Shown here: in pieces, positions 24,597 through 35,021 of the stretch | How positions within the stretch are numbered: the first letter of the stretch is position 1 | Layout: the number at the start of each line of letters is the position of its first letter | Assembly: GCF_020623625.1 (NCBI RefSeq) | Contig: NC_060203.1 | Coordinates: 434,001 to 498,000 of the forward strand | DNA: 64,000 nt | Source of the DNA: Saccharomycodes ludwigii | Taxonomy: Eukaryota; Ascomycota; Saccharomycetes; Saccharomycodales; Saccharomycodaceae | Direction of reading: 5' to 3' | Notes under the pieces: generated by a model | Told to the model about the DNA's origin: nothing | Database searches by the model: none | The model's input: only the letters and a program-made list of their open reading frames with translations | Made by a program: the position numbers and the translations under genes

Positions 24597-25868
24597 ATGG
24601 AAGAATTGGGAATAGTTAAAACAGAATCCAAAAACTTGAAAGTTACAAAAGAAAATAATAGCAATTCTTTATATGCCAAACTAGCTGCGTCCCGTAATCA
24701 AAATTCATCAAGTAATGACCTTTATTTGAAATTAAAGAAGCTAGAAAAGGAGTATGAGCTATTGACGTTGCAAGAGGAATACATTAAAGATGAACACCGT
24801 CATTTGAAAAGAGAATTGCTGAGGGCACAAGAAGAAGTCAAAAGGATACAATCAGTTCCATTGGTCATTGGTCAATTTTTGGAACCGATTGATGAGAGCA
24901 CAGGTATTATTTCTTCTACCACCGGTATGAACTATGTTGTCAGGATTTTATCCACATTGGACAGAGAATTATTAAAGCCATCAACTTCTGTGGCCTTGCA
25001 TCGTCATTCCAACGCTTTGGTTGATATATTACCACCCGATTCAGATTCTAGTATATCTATTATGGGATCTGATGAAAAGCCAGATGTTACTTATGCAGAT
25101 GTTGGTGGATTAGACATGCAAAAACAAGAAATTAGAGAAGCCGTTGAATTACCCCTAACACAGCAAGATTTATATGAACAAATAGGTATAGACCCTCCAA
25201 GAGGTGTTTTGTTATATGGCCCGCCCGGTACTGGTAAAACAATGTTAGTGAAAGCAGTGGCAAATAGCACCAAAGCCAATTTTATTAGAGTAAATGGGTC
25301 TGAGTTTGTCCATAAATATTTAGGGGAAGGTCCAAGAATGGTTCGTGATGTTTTCAGATTAGCTAGGGAAAATGCACCTTCTATTATTTTTATTGATGAA
25401 GTTGATTCTATTGCTACGAAGCGTTTTGATGCACAAACAGGTTCAGATCGAGAGGTTCAGCGTATTCTAATTGAATTATTGACTCAAATGGATGGTTTCG
25501 ATCAAAGCACTAATGTTAAAGTTATTATGGCCACCAATAGAGCAGATACTTTAGATCCAGCCTTATTAAGACCGGGTAGATTGGATAGAAAAATCGAATT
25601 TCCATCATTGAGGGATAGACGTGAACGTCGTTTAATTTTTAGTACCATTGCTTCTACCATGAGCTTAGCTCCAGAAGTTGATTTGGATTCCTTGATTATT
25701 AGAAATGACGCATTGAGTGGTGCTGTTATTGCAGCAATCATGCAAGAAGCGGGACTAAGAGCCGTGAGAAAGAATAGATATGTCATTTTGCAAAGTGATT
25801 TAGAAGAAGCCTATTCTGCTCAAGTTAAAACGGGTTCTGATGTTGATAAATTTGATTTCTATAAATGA
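24597..25868 (+). CDS. RPT3: Rpt3, 26S proteasome regulatory ATPase
   Basis: A 423-residue protein, almost collinear with S. cerevisiae Rpt3 (about 428). A coiled coil (about 40-85, [20 protein letters not shown]) leads into the OB domain, then the AAA+ domain with Walker A GPPGTGKT (208-215), Walker B IIFIDEVD (263-270), sensor VIMATNRAD and arginine-finger region [13 protein letters not shown]. It ends in FDFYK, the HbYX-type tail that docks into the 20S ring and opens the gate. As one of six base ATPases it unfolds and threads substrates. Codon 75, a conserved leucine in [10 protein letters not shown], is CTG, showing standard decoding. The promoter carries a PACE-like element. Confidence 0.99.
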   Translation: MEELGIVKTESKNLKVTKENNSNSLYAKLAASRNQNSSSNDLYLKLKKLEKEYELLTLQEEYIKDEHRHLKRELLRAQEEVKRIQSVPLVIGQFLEPIDESTGIISSTTGMNYVVRILSTLDRELLKPSTSVALHRHSNALVDILPPDSDSSISIMGSDEKPDVTYADVGGLDMQKQEIREAVELPLTQQDLYEQIGIDPPRGVLLYGPPGTGKTMLVKAVANSTKANFIRVNGSEFVHKYLGEGPRMVRDVFRLARENAPSIIFIDEVDSIATKRFDAQTGSDREVQRILIELLTQMDGFDQSTNVKVIMATNRADTLDPALLRPGRLDRKIEFPSLRDRRERRLIFSTIASTMSLAPEVDLDSLIIRNDALSGAVIAAIMQEAGLRAVRKNRYVILQSDLEEAYSAQVKTGSDVDKFDFYK

Positions 25869-25888
25869 TATATGTGTAGATATATATA

Positions 25889-25909
25889 TGTGTGTGTGTG
25901 TGTGTGTGT
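25889..25909. repeat. (TG)n microsatellite between RPT3 and SMP3
   Basis: About ten TG units lie in the 143-bp spacer between the convergent RPT3 and SMP3 3' ends. Alternating purine-pyrimidine sequence of this kind can adopt Z-DNA. Confidence 0.9.
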
Positions 25910-26011
25910 TTCTGCGTTTTAGAAAGGAGTGTGTTTTTTTTTTTTTTCATACCTTTCATATATGTTGTATAATCCATTATTTTTTTTCCTATAACTACCG
26001 ATACAATAATC

Positions 26012-27655
26012 TCAAAGTATGAATACATTGTATGCGACCATTCCAGGCTTAAAGGATGATATATCTTGAAAATTAAAATGATCCATATCTAAACTATATA
26101 TATCGTTCCATTTCTTCTCAAATGTGTACGTGTTGTTTTTATTATTTGCTAAAAGTACAGAATTAACAGAATAAGGTAGGATGATGGTAAAGTTTTGATT
26201 TGTTTTATTGTGAATTTCCGCAAATAACTCGTAAACATAGGTGATATCAGTTCCTTTCAAGTTTAATATCGCACTATGATGATCATCAAATATCAAATTT
26301 TGCTCAATCCTCTCTGTTTCAGGGTCTGTATCGTAAATCTCCAAATTAGAATTCAAATACATCCATGTTGGAGGTGAATAAGTTTTCCACCATATATGTA
26401 TAAAATTGGTTTGTGGAATATTGCTTAAATTATTATTACTATGAACATATTGATCAAAAATTGTAATTATTCCCCTTTGATGTAAAATACCCATTAGTAT
26501 GTACATTAATAAATTGAAAATTATTGATAGTTTCATTATCACCCCTTTATTGTCAATGATTTTACAATATTTCACAATGGATATTATAAATAAAGGTTGC
26601 AATGGTATTAAAAATCTTAGTTCTTGGTGAGGAAAACAGCTTAAAATTACCAAGCTTCCAATAATGGACAATATGTGAATATCATTGAGGACATACAGAA
26701 ATTTGACGCTAAATAGGACTAGAATTAATGGGCCTAGTAGTTGCGGAATGTTAACAAATAAATGGGTCAGTCTCATATGAACACCATGTTTTTGCAAGTT
26801 TTTAATATCAATATTATACAAAAAGTTATTCAACGGTGCTATGATTGGCGAGGTGGTGCTATGCGGTTGTCTCCACTCTTTATAGTACATTTTGGTATCG
26901 AAAAGTATGATCAAATATGAAGTTATAGCAAAAGTAAATAATGAAATCAAAATTTGATTAAAATTGTGAGCTCTAGCAAGTTTAACAAGTAATGGCAAAA
27001 TTACAAATCCTATAAATGTAATCCTATTAAAGACACCAATACTAATTAAAACCCCAAGACAGAGCCATGGTAATATATTTTTATTGCCAATATTCGTACA
27101 ATTTGAGCCTGATAAAATGGGTGCCTTGTCGGCACATTTGTCGATGCACCATAATGACAAAAGCAATAGATTTGTTTCGATACCATTTGAAAAGGAATGT
27201 GATTGGTACGCAATTGTGACATAAGAAGTTATAATAAGAAACAAAACTTTGTTTCTTTTACGTTTTGCTGAGTTTGGAAATACCCTTGCTTTAATGTAAA
27301 AAAATAATATAGCAAAATATATGAAAAAGTTGTATAATCTTGTAATTTTTATTAGAAGGGTGGGAGATACAGTGTTGTCGTAATTATTGAACAATGAATA
27401 AAGTGGTAAGTACCATACAACAATTGGGACAAAACTTCTAGCGCCCTCTACAAATTCCCAAGGTAAATCAACTGCAAATCCATTTTTATTCCAAATCCAC
27501 ATTAAAATTTCCATGCACTGAAAATGTTCATCTGGATGTATATATGAGGGTTGAATAACAAAAAATGCACAGAACAATATTTTAAGTATGACGTTAAGAA
27601 CGCACTTAAGATTTGCCATTTTACTTTTTTGCATCTTATGTCTTGTGGTTTGCAT
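26012..27655 (-). CDS. SMP3: Smp3, GPI alpha-1,2-mannosyltransferase IV
   Basis: A 547-residue polytopic ER membrane enzyme of glycosyltransferase family 22, near the S. cerevisiae length (about 516). The lumenal catalytic motif HPDEHFQ (40-46) follows the first membrane segment, then GFAVDLPWEFVEGARSFVPI, the GT22 'ARS' block. Repeated hydrophobic segments cover the first two thirds, and a lumenal C-terminal third contains THLFVNIPQL and SCFPHQELRFLIPLQPLF, the latter a strongly conserved family block. It adds the fourth mannose to GPI precursors, which is essential in yeast. Three in-frame ATGs (residues 1, 8 and 13) precede the first membrane helix; the first is chosen but the third is possible. 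Confidence 0.95.
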   Translation of the reverse strand: MQTTRHKMQKSKMANLKCVLNVILKILFCAFFVIQPSYIHPDEHFQCMEILMWIWNKNGFAVDLPWEFVEGARSFVPIVVWYLPLYSLFNNYDNTVSPTLLIKITRLYNFFIYFAILFFYIKARVFPNSAKRKRNKVLFLIITSYVTIAYQSHSFSNGIETNLLLLSLWCIDKCADKAPILSGSNCTNIGNKNILPWLCLGVLISIGVFNRITFIGFVILPLLVKLARAHNFNQILISLFTFAITSYLIILFDTKMYYKEWRQPHSTTSPIIAPLNNFLYNIDIKNLQKHGVHMRLTHLFVNIPQLLGPLILVLFSVKFLYVLNDIHILSIIGSLVILSCFPHQELRFLIPLQPLFIISIVKYCKIIDNKGVIMKLSIIFNLLMYILMGILHQRGIITIFDQYVHSNNNLSNIPQTNFIHIWWKTYSPPTWMYLNSNLEIYDTDPETERIEQNLIFDDHHSAILNLKGTDITYVYELFAEIHNKTNQNFTIILPYSVNSVLLANNKNNTYTFEKKWNDIYSLDMDHFNFQDISSFKPGMVAYNVFIL

Positions 27656-28106
27656 TGACGTTATTGTATATTTCAGTGATAAAGAGGGAAAAAAAAATTT
27701 CTTTTTTCTTTTTTCTTTTTTCTTTTTTTTTTTTCTTTTTTCTTTCTTTCTTTTTTTCTTTTTTTCTTTTTTTTTTTTGATGGTTTTTGAATTTTTTCCG
27801 AATAAGCAACTTTATCTTTTTTTTTTTTTTTTTTTTATTTATTATAACATTTTCTTTTTATTAAAGTTTATTTTATATTACAAAGTTCTTGTTCCCTCTT
27901 TTTATTTGCTGTATAAAAAGAAATTTTGTTAAATACACTTAGGATTCATATAACTTGTTCAAAACATGCGAGTTCAAATAATAAATAAAGTAACTTATAA
28001 TTACAATCATTAATAATAATAGTATACATATATATAAACTAAAATACCTTTGATAGGTTCATTTAAAGCAGAAAAAAGACAAATAGTTAAGAAAAAGTAC
28101 GAAACA

Positions 28107-28138
<32 letters not shown>

Positions 28139-28228
28139 GAAAAAATAAGAGAAAAAAAAAAAAAAAAAAAATAAGCACATATAGAAAACCCCTGTAGATT
28201 TTTTTTTAAATTCATTTATGCCCCAAAC
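27656..28228. other. Divergent intergenic region SMP3/SXM1
   Basis: A long T/CTTT-rich block (27690-27780), T tract near 27820-27837, TATA-like sequence near 28020, and two A tracts (about 28112-28138 and 28153-28170) just upstream of SXM1. No gene seen. Confidence 0.55.
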
Positions 28229-31200
28229 ATGTCACAATTAGATCAACAGGCCATATTGAATGCTTTTCAACAAACAACTCAGTCGAATGCTGTTTTAATC
28301 AAACAGGCGGAAAAGCAATTACATGAACTAGAAAAAATCCCTGGTTTTTGCTTGTTCTTATTGCAAAGTATTAGTGACGATTCGCTTTCATTGAATATTA
28401 GAATGTCCAGTGCGATTTATTTGAAAAACAAAATTCTAAAAACTTGGAATGATAAATTGGTTTTCATAAAGAAAGATCACATAATCCAAGAGGATGAAAA
28501 ATCACAAATTAAATCCAATCTAATTAGAGTTTTAATTACTCAGTGTAACAACAGTCACTTAAGACCTCATTTGACTGAATCCATTAGAAGCATTTTAATT
28601 GCCGAGCAAGGTAAATGGGATTTAACCGAGACAACCTTTGAACTATTGAGTGGCAACAATCAAGATTTAGTGTACACCGGACTATTAGTTATGTTTGAAT
28701 TTTGTAAATTCAACAAATGGAATGTTGGCACAGAAAGAGTTTTGCTTGACAAATTTATCGACAAAAATTTCCCGCTTTTGGAAAGTTTTGCTCAACAGTT
28801 GGTTAATAACGCCGATTCTGACATGGACTATCATTCTGGTGAATTGTTGTATTTAATTTTAAAATGTTTCAAATATGGTTGTTTGGTGAATTATCCGACC
28901 TATTTTGCACAAGAAGAGGGCGCTTTTGACAGATGGATCCAGTTACATTTGGTTTTATGCAAAATACCATTGCCTCAACAAGTGCTAGCTTTAGATTCTA
29001 TGGATAGGTCATTAGATAAAAGATGTAAAGTTAACAAATGGACATTTGGCAATTTGAATAGAATGCTACAAAGATACCATAGATCAACTAAAGTGATTAC
29101 CGAAAATTTTGTTCAACATGTTTTAACTAACATTGTCCCCCATATTTTGAATGAGTATTTTCAAATTATCGAGATGTGGGGCTCAAATAAATTATGGTTA
29201 AGTGAAGGCTCTTTATACCATATGATTGAGTTTATTACCAAGACTGTTACCATTAATGAGCTATGGGCTTTGATTCAGCCTCATTTAGAAGCTATTTTGA
29301 CACATGTAGTTGTTCCAAGTATGTCTAGCACAGATGAGAGTGTTGCCCTGTATGAGGAGGATCCTGAGGAGTATATTAGAAGATATTTTGATCAAAATAG
29401 GGAAGGTTCTACACCAGATGTTGCCGCATCTAATTTGGTCTTTGCCATTTGTATTAAAAGGTTTGACGAGATTGGCTTGGTATTAACTGTTTTACAAAAC
29501 ATTTTTACCAATTTTAATGTTACTGAAAAATACAGTGTTTATAAAGAGGAAGCTGGGCTAAAGATCTTAGGTATTGCTGCTGCTTTTCTATACAACTTTG
29601 AAAGATGTAAAATTCTAACACCACAAGATTTTGAGGGTATTTACGAAAACTGTGTTTTACCAATCTTAAAGCTCAATGGGCAATGTCCATTTTTATGTGC
29701 ACGTGCTTTAGAGACATTGGCTGCAACTGAATATGAGTTTCAAAACATGGGTTTATTAAGTCAAATATTTCAAGAGGTTTATTTGAGATTTATGGGTGAT
29801 GACGGCACCAATACCATTGATAATTATGATGATAGCAAGTTACCTATTGAGATTGAAGCGGCTGATGCATTAAGTACGTTAGTTATTTGTAATCCGTCTA
29901 TTAAACAACATATTGGCTCGCAAGTTCCATCTATGGTTGAAAAGTTGCTTAAGTTATCCAAAATTTTTGAAATTGATTTATTAAGTGAAGTTATTGAGGT
30001 ATTTGTTGAAAGATTTTCTGATGAGTTGTCACCATTTGCCCAGGATTTAGCTAGTAATTTGGCACAGCAATACATCAAAGTGGCAACGGATATGATCAAT
30101 AACAGCAACAATGGTGCAACAGATATATCTGTGTTTGGTAGTGGCAAGGGTGGTGATGGCGACAATGACCAAGAATTGCAGGCTTCTGCTTTATTAACCA
30201 CAATGACTACCATGGTTATGTCGATGGGTAAAGTGTCATTGATTAGTGTATTCAAACCAGTTGTGAAATTTGTTATATTGAATGCACAAATTGAATTTTT
30301 AAGTGAAACAATGGATCTATTTGATAGCTTGATGCTTAGCAGCAAAGCTTTATATGGTGGGTTTAATGACGATATTTGGGAGCTATATTGCGATATAATC
30401 GATTCTTTTCAAACTTACGGTTTGGATTACTTTGATAATTATGAAGATGTTTTGGAAACTGTTGCTACTTATGGATTTCAGCAACAAGATGGTTCTAACA
30501 CTAGTGTTAAGCCCGAATATATTCAAGCTTTTTTGCAGGTTATTAACCAAGTGTATGATTTGTTAGATAGTGAATTTTTCATTGAGAGTTGTTTTGGAAT
30601 CATGTGTTTTTATGCGTTGAGCAATAAGGATATTACATTGTTGGACAAAACTATACAAGTTTTCTTTACAATCAAAAACAAAGTTAGTGAAGATATGAAG
30701 AAATCAGAGGCTAATGATGAAAATGATGATGATCTATACAGTTCTTCTTTTGATTTAGATAATGAGCCATTTACCAAATATGTTTTAGCATGTTTGGTAG
30801 TGAAACCGATCGAAACAGTTCAAACCTTAGAACAAACAAATTCGTTACTACCATTTGTGCAGACCTGGTTGGATTGTGACTTTAAGGGCGTATTTGTTTT
30901 AAAATTACAAATTCTGGCAATTTTGAACATTTTTAAATTACCACAATTTTTGCCCCCTATTGTGCAACCATTTTTAAATAAATTGAGTGAAAATTTAGTC
31001 AGTAGTATAGAAAAAGTACCGGCCGCCATCAGAAACCATGAAGCTATTGTTAAGGGGGAAGGCTTGTCAAATGGTGGATTGAGTGAAGATACTGAGTTTT
31101 ATGATCAATTTGACGATGATTTTAAAGAATCCTGTTTGGATCAAATAAATGTTTTCCAAGAAGTACATTCATTTTTCAGTGCTATTGCTATGAATGATCA

Positions 31201-31288
31201 AGACAGATATGCTGCCATTATTGGTTCATTAAACCAAGAAAAATTGGACTCATTGAAAGTTATATTGGATTTTGTTGCGGGAAAATAG
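28229..31288 (+). CDS. SXM1: Sxm1, importin-beta-family nuclear import receptor
   Basis: A 1019-residue HEAT-repeat protein. The N-terminal importin-beta domain is clear: QAEKQLHELEKIPGFCLFLL, LNIRMSSAIYLKNKILKTW, then LITQCNNSHLRPHLTESIRS. An acidic loop is present at about 840-855. In yeast, Sxm1 (karyopherin Kap108) imports the La homologue Lhp1 and some ribosomal proteins from cytoplasm to nucleus. The related importin Nmd5 is the alternative, but the N-terminus resembles Sxm1 more closely and the position between RPT3 and NCB2 matches YDR395W. Confidence 0.92.
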   Translation: MSQLDQQAILNAFQQTTQSNAVLIKQAEKQLHELEKIPGFCLFLLQSISDDSLSLNIRMSSAIYLKNKILKTWNDKLVFIKKDHIIQEDEKSQIKSNLIRVLITQCNNSHLRPHLTESIRSILIAEQGKWDLTETTFELLSGNNQDLVYTGLLVMFEFCKFNKWNVGTERVLLDKFIDKNFPLLESFAQQLVNNADSDMDYHSGELLYLILKCFKYGCLVNYPTYFAQEEGAFDRWIQLHLVLCKIPLPQQVLALDSMDRSLDKRCKVNKWTFGNLNRMLQRYHRSTKVITENFVQHVLTNIVPHILNEYFQIIEMWGSNKLWLSEGSLYHMIEFITKTVTINELWALIQPHLEAILTHVVVPSMSSTDESVALYEEDPEEYIRRYFDQNREGSTPDVAASNLVFAICIKRFDEIGLVLTVLQNIFTNFNVTEKYSVYKEEAGLKILGIAAAFLYNFERCKILTPQDFEGIYENCVLPILKLNGQCPFLCARALETLAATEYEFQNMGLLSQIFQEVYLRFMGDDGTNTIDNYDDSKLPIEIEAADALSTLVICNPSIKQHIGSQVPSMVEKLLKLSKIFEIDLLSEVIEVFVERFSDELSPFAQDLASNLAQQYIKVATDMINNSNNGATDISVFGSGKGGDGDNDQELQASALLTTMTTMVMSMGKVSLISVFKPVVKFVILNAQIEFLSETMDLFDSLMLSSKALYGGFNDDIWELYCDIIDSFQTYGLDYFDNYEDVLETVATYGFQQQDGSNTSVKPEYIQAFLQVINQVYDLLDSEFFIESCFGIMCFYALSNKDITLLDKTIQVFFTIKNKVSEDMKKSEANDENDDDLYSSSFDLDNEPFTKYVLACLVVKPIETVQTLEQTNSLLPFVQTWLDCDFKGVFVLKLQILAILNIFKLPQFLPPIVQPFLNKLSENLVSSIEKVPAAIRNHEAIVKGEGLSNGGLSEDTEFYDQFDDDFKESCLDQINVFQEVHSFFSAIAMNDQDRYAAIIGSLNQEKLDSLKVILDFVAGK

Positions 31289-31496
31289 ATAAGGGATAGT
31301 TATTTATTGTATTTTTGGATCCATTGGTAGTAGCACATTGTTTTCAAGACATATATGTATATATACATGGAAATCTTATTTTATTTTGCTATGAAATTAA
31401 TACATTTCATATTTTTGTAGTATTTAATTTAGTTTATTATCAAAAAGAAGAATTGCAAAATACATATGTTTAATTTAAATATTGTTATGACTAGCA

Positions 31497-31952
31497 TTAG
31501 GTGGCACCAGCGGCTCCGCCGGTATCATTAGAACTTGCACCGCTGTTACTATTTAGACGAGACCTAGACTGCCTAAATAATTCTTCTTGTTGTCGTAGCA
31601 ACTCTTCTTCACTTAGGCCACTTTTTTTAAACTTCATATCTCTAACTTGTCTAATTTTTTGGACTTCCTTATGTTGATCCAAAACATGATGTAGTGGGGC
31701 TATGAAATCAGGGAACTCCAGTTCTTCTAGAGCAGACATCACATGATCTGGAGATATGGTTTTTTTGGCCTCTTTGTCAGCCATTTCACTAGCCATCGAG
31801 GATAGGATCATGATGAATTCGATACCACCGTCTATAATAATTTCTCTTGCTTCTTTACTGAATGTCACATCTGTGTCTGCCAATACTTCTGATATTATTT
31901 TCTGAACGGTAGCTTTGGGTAGTGAGATTTCGTCATTTGATTCCCCAGACAT
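31497..31952 (-). CDS. NCB2: Ncb2, beta subunit of the NC2 transcription regulator
   Basis: A 151-residue histone-fold protein (residues about 10-90, LPKATVQKIISEVLADTDVT and IEFIMILSSMASEMADKEAK), followed by the NC2-beta signature FKKSGLSEEELLRQQEELFR (about 108-127) and a short S/N/G-rich tail. With Bur6 it binds TBP on promoters and blocks TFIIA/TFIIB entry, or in some contexts activates. The frame from ATG through ISLPKAT is continuous. From memory, S. cerevisiae NCB2 has an intron close to its start, so this copy appears intron-free. The leader is dominated by an 11-bp tandem repeat beginning 12 bp upstream of the ATG. Confidence 0.97.
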   Translation of the reverse strand: MSGESNDEISLPKATVQKIISEVLADTDVTFSKEAREIIIDGGIEFIMILSSMASEMADKEAKKTISPDHVMSALEELEFPDFIAPLHHVLDQHKEVQKIRQVRDMKFKKSGLSEEELLRQQEELFRQSRSRLNSNSGASSNDTGGAAGAT

Positions 31953-31963
31953 TTTTTTTTTTT

Positions 31964-32051
31964 AATTCTGATTTAATTTTGATTTAATTCTGATTTAATT
32001 CTGATTTAATTTTGATTTAATTTTGATTTAATTCTGATTTAATTTTGATTT
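31964..32051. repeat. Eight perfect 11-bp repeats AATTYTGATTT in the NCB2 leader
   Basis: Eight adjacent 11-bp units differ only at position 5, in the order C,T,C,C,T,T,C,T. The array starts 12 bp from the NCB2 ATG and so is probably within its 5' leader or core promoter. It contains no ATG on the NCB2 strand. Confidence 0.95.
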
Positions 32052-32319
32052 AGTTTTAGATTTTTTATTTTCTTTGCCTTAATTTTTTTTTTCAAATTAC
32101 TTTGGGACGTTTCCTTTTTCCCTTTTTATATATTTCATACCAGCTTTTTATTTTCTTTTATTTTATTTTATTTTATTTTCTTTTCTTTTCTTTTTTTGAT
32201 TTTGCGTGTTGTAAAAAAATTACATTGAATTTGTAAATCTATGTGGTGTGTGGGTTTTACCTTCTGTAACGCCCATTGCCAAAAACAACGTAGAAAAAAA
32301 ATATATAATAGATTTTCAA

Positions 32320-32328
32320 GTCACGTGC
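32320..32328. promoter_or_regulatory. Cbf1-type E-box GTCACGTGC
   Basis: The core CACGTG (32322-32327) preceded by GT matches the Cbf1 consensus RTCACRTG. It is 270 bp upstream of UTP5. Confidence 0.5.
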
Positions 32329-32596
32329 TAAACTTTTTCTATTTTTTTTTTTTTTTTTCTGTCGTTTCTTTTTTTTTTTTTTTTCGTGGCTCGAACCGCA
32401 CAAGTAAACAAAAATTGATGGAAAGGAAAATAATTAAAATTTTTCCTTTCTTTTTCTTTCCTTTCACATTTTATTATAACTGCCAATTAATCATCATTTG
32501 ATAAAATAAAACAGAAATAAATAAATAAAAGCTTAGTTTTTACCCCTCCTTTAAGACACAACGCTTGTCAATAACCTTTCCTCCAAAGTTATAACA

Positions 32597-34645
32597 ATGA
32601 ATTCATTATCAAAAAGTGATAACAATACTTCATTTTCTCCCGTTATTTTAACAGAATACGAAAATCAAAGCGGATTATTAGCATACGTAACCATTGAATT
32701 AAACAAACAAAGATTAAGTATCAAAGAACTAAGCAGCGATCGTGTAATTAATACATTATTCATCAATGAAGCAAATACAAAGATAAATACTATTAAATTC
32801 AAACACATTAATAACAGTGACACTAGTTTAATTCTGTTGGGACTAAGTACTGGTGAGATATGGATCTATGCTTATAAAAACAACGAAATTGTAACTAAAT
32901 TGAGTACTCAAAGCAACTTTCCTATTGTTGATTTGCAGGTTGATAGCACAAGCAACAAACTTTATTGCTGCGACAGTGGGAATATATTGCATATTTATGA
33001 TTTGACCAATTTTAACAAGATAAATAAATTGGATTTAAATGAAGATATATTTTCGTCATCCTCTTCAAATGATGCTACGATTGGCAAGATATGCTGTATT
33101 AATTCGGCCAATGATAAGAATGAAAAAGTTTTACTTTGTTCACAAAGTGTTTTGTTATATAATCTAACAAGTAATGAAGTCGAATTAAAATTTCCTGGTC
33201 ATATCACACCAATTACCTTTGTTGAGTATATTGAAAGTCACAAGTGCTTTGTTACTGCTGCTAAAAATGATAGATTTTTAAATGTCTATGATATTAAAAC
33301 AGGAAATATTATAACTGTTTTAAGTAGCAGTGAACCAGTAGAAGCCAGTAAGGTCACCATAAGCATTGACCACAATTCTGACAAAGTTAATGTTTATGTC
33401 ATTACTGAATCAGGTAATTTAGAAATCTTCCAAGACATTTTTGTAAAGCGAGAAGATAGCGATAATATCGAATCTTTATTAAAATCCAAAAAGAAAAAGA
33501 AGGACAGGACAGGTGTCAAAAATGGTGGTAATAAAAAGTCAAAGAAAATTGATGGGAAGATTACTTTTGAAATGAATTCTAAACATTTGCCCCTATTGAA
33601 TTGTACTACTTCTAATAGTATTGATGAACTAATCATTACTTGGCTAGAACGTGTTTCAAGTCCCTTTTCTAAACAAATAACTGTGGCTGCTGCACCACAG
33701 GATGTTGTTAATTCCACAAGCAACTTATTTTATACTATAAAAATTAAACCACACTTCAGTAATCAAGGCCAAAAACACTATCAAGGCACAGATATTGCAT
33801 CACATGAAAAGTACGTTGAAGGCAATGCAACTGTCAGCAATGGTGACAATTTCCAAGATTTATTAGAAAGTGAAATTGACAAAGTATTAGAAAATAATAA
33901 TAATGTAATAACCAGTTTACAAGACCAATTATTTGATCAAATGTTAGAAAATACGAAAGACCATAAAAATAAAAAAGCATCAACTACTATTGGTTCTGAT
34001 AATAATGTTGATATTGCAACGACAATCTCAACAACTAATACTAATAACAAATTGAGGAAAAAGAAGAATAAAGATGTTGTAGGAACTCTAACTGTAATTT
34101 TAACACAGGCATTAAAATCCAATGACCAATCATTATTAGACCAAGTGTTGAACACAAGAGATCCTAGAGTGATTAAAGCTACAATATATAAACTACCCCA
34201 ACAACAATTATCTATTTTATTATTACAAAAATTGGCAGAAAGGATAGCTGTGGCCAAAAACAATGATGGCAGTGGAAATTCCAGCAACAATAGCCTAGAT
34301 CAATGGTGTAAATGGTGTTTGATTATACACGGTGGGTACCTAAACACTATACCTGATCTACTAAGTTCTTTAAGCTCTTTGCATAGCGCCATGAAGAGGA
34401 AAGCGTCTGTGTTGAACAGATTGAATGAATTGGGGGAAGCCTTGGATTGTGTATTGAAAAGAAATGAGTTTAATGATGAAACAAGTAACAATGAGTATGA
34501 AAGTGAAGAAGAAGAAGAATTTGTAGAATATGTTGAAGAATTGGATGATGCTGGCTTATTAATTGAAAATGGCAAATTAGTAAACGATGATTCTAATGAA
34601 AATGAATATTCTGAAGACGATACACGTGACTCTGTAGTAATCTGA
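32597..34645 (+). CDS. UTP5: Utp5, t-UTP/UtpA subunit of the small-subunit processome
   Basis: A 682-residue protein, against about 643 in S. cerevisiae. The N-terminal half is a WD40-like propeller (INTIKFKHINNSDTSLILLG, PIVDLQVDSTSNKLYCCDSG, KCFVTAAKNDRFLNVYD). A basic KKKKKD stretch (about 296-320) and an N/T-rich linker follow. The C-terminal Utp12-type helical domain (about 500-620) includes VGTLTVILTQALKSNDQSLL and WCKWCLIIHGGYL, and the protein ends in an acidic tail. UtpA binds the 5' ETS of pre-rRNA and links rDNA transcription to early processing. Position between NCB2 and HPT1 matches YDR398W. Confidence 0.93.
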   Translation: MNSLSKSDNNTSFSPVILTEYENQSGLLAYVTIELNKQRLSIKELSSDRVINTLFINEANTKINTIKFKHINNSDTSLILLGLSTGEIWIYAYKNNEIVTKLSTQSNFPIVDLQVDSTSNKLYCCDSGNILHIYDLTNFNKINKLDLNEDIFSSSSSNDATIGKICCINSANDKNEKVLLCSQSVLLYNLTSNEVELKFPGHITPITFVEYIESHKCFVTAAKNDRFLNVYDIKTGNIITVLSSSEPVEASKVTISIDHNSDKVNVYVITESGNLEIFQDIFVKREDSDNIESLLKSKKKKKDRTGVKNGGNKKSKKIDGKITFEMNSKHLPLLNCTTSNSIDELIITWLERVSSPFSKQITVAAAPQDVVNSTSNLFYTIKIKPHFSNQGQKHYQGTDIASHEKYVEGNATVSNGDNFQDLLESEIDKVLENNNNVITSLQDQLFDQMLENTKDHKNKKASTTIGSDNNVDIATTISTTNTNNKLRKKKNKDVVGTLTVILTQALKSNDQSLLDQVLNTRDPRVIKATIYKLPQQQLSILLLQKLAERIAVAKNNDGSGNSSNNSLDQWCKWCLIIHGGYLNTIPDLLSSLSSLHSAMKRKASVLNRLNELGEALDCVLKRNEFNDETSNNEYESEEEEEFVEYVEELDDAGLLIENGKLVNDDSNENEYSEDDTRDSVVI

Positions 34646-34948
34646 GGTGATGTTTATTTATATTTATATTTTTATTTTTAGTTAATAATAATAATAATAA
34701 TGCGAATTGGTTACTGGGAGATAGTAAAATAATAAACTGTATAAGCATTTGTATATTAGCAAGAGATTGAACGTGTTAACAAAGAATAGATAATTGTAGA
34801 TTTGAGTTAAAAAAAGAAAAGAATTACCGTTTAAGATAAGAAAAGAAAAACTTTGTTTGATTGTTTTTTTGTTATTTGATTTGACTTCTTTAAACGTGTC
34901 AATTACCGTACAAAAATCTACTGCACTGTTTTCATAGAGCGTTGTGTG

Positions 34949-34960
34949 GTGTACGGGTGA
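34949..34960 (-). promoter_or_regulatory. Rap1-type site TCACCCGTACAC
   Basis: On the minus strand this differs from the Rap1 consensus ACACCCRTACAT at the first and last bases. It lies about 400 bp upstream of HPT1. Confidence 0.4.
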
Positions 34961-35004
34961 ATAGATGGCCATTTCATCAAATTTTATATAATAAAAAAAC
35001 CTTT

Positions 35005-35021
35005 TTTCGGAATTACCGAAA
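35005..35021. promoter_or_regulatory. Inverted TTTCGG-N5-CCGAAA dyad
   Basis: Perfect 6-bp arms around AATTA, 335 bp upstream of HPT1. It could be a zinc-cluster regulator site or a small hairpin; unassigned. Confidence 0.3.

Larger units (their letters stand above)
31953..32596. other. Divergent intergenic region NCB2/UTP5
   Basis: Contains the 11-bp tandem repeat (31964-32051), TTTTA/CTTTT repeats at about 32157-32195, a CACGTG E-box at 32322-32327 and two T tracts (about 32344-32359 and 32370-32383). Confidence 0.6.

Noticed and set aside
32385-32400. GGCTCGAACC resembling a reverse-strand tRNA B box
   Set aside because: The flanking bases do not form a T-arm stem and no A box or acceptor pairing is present.
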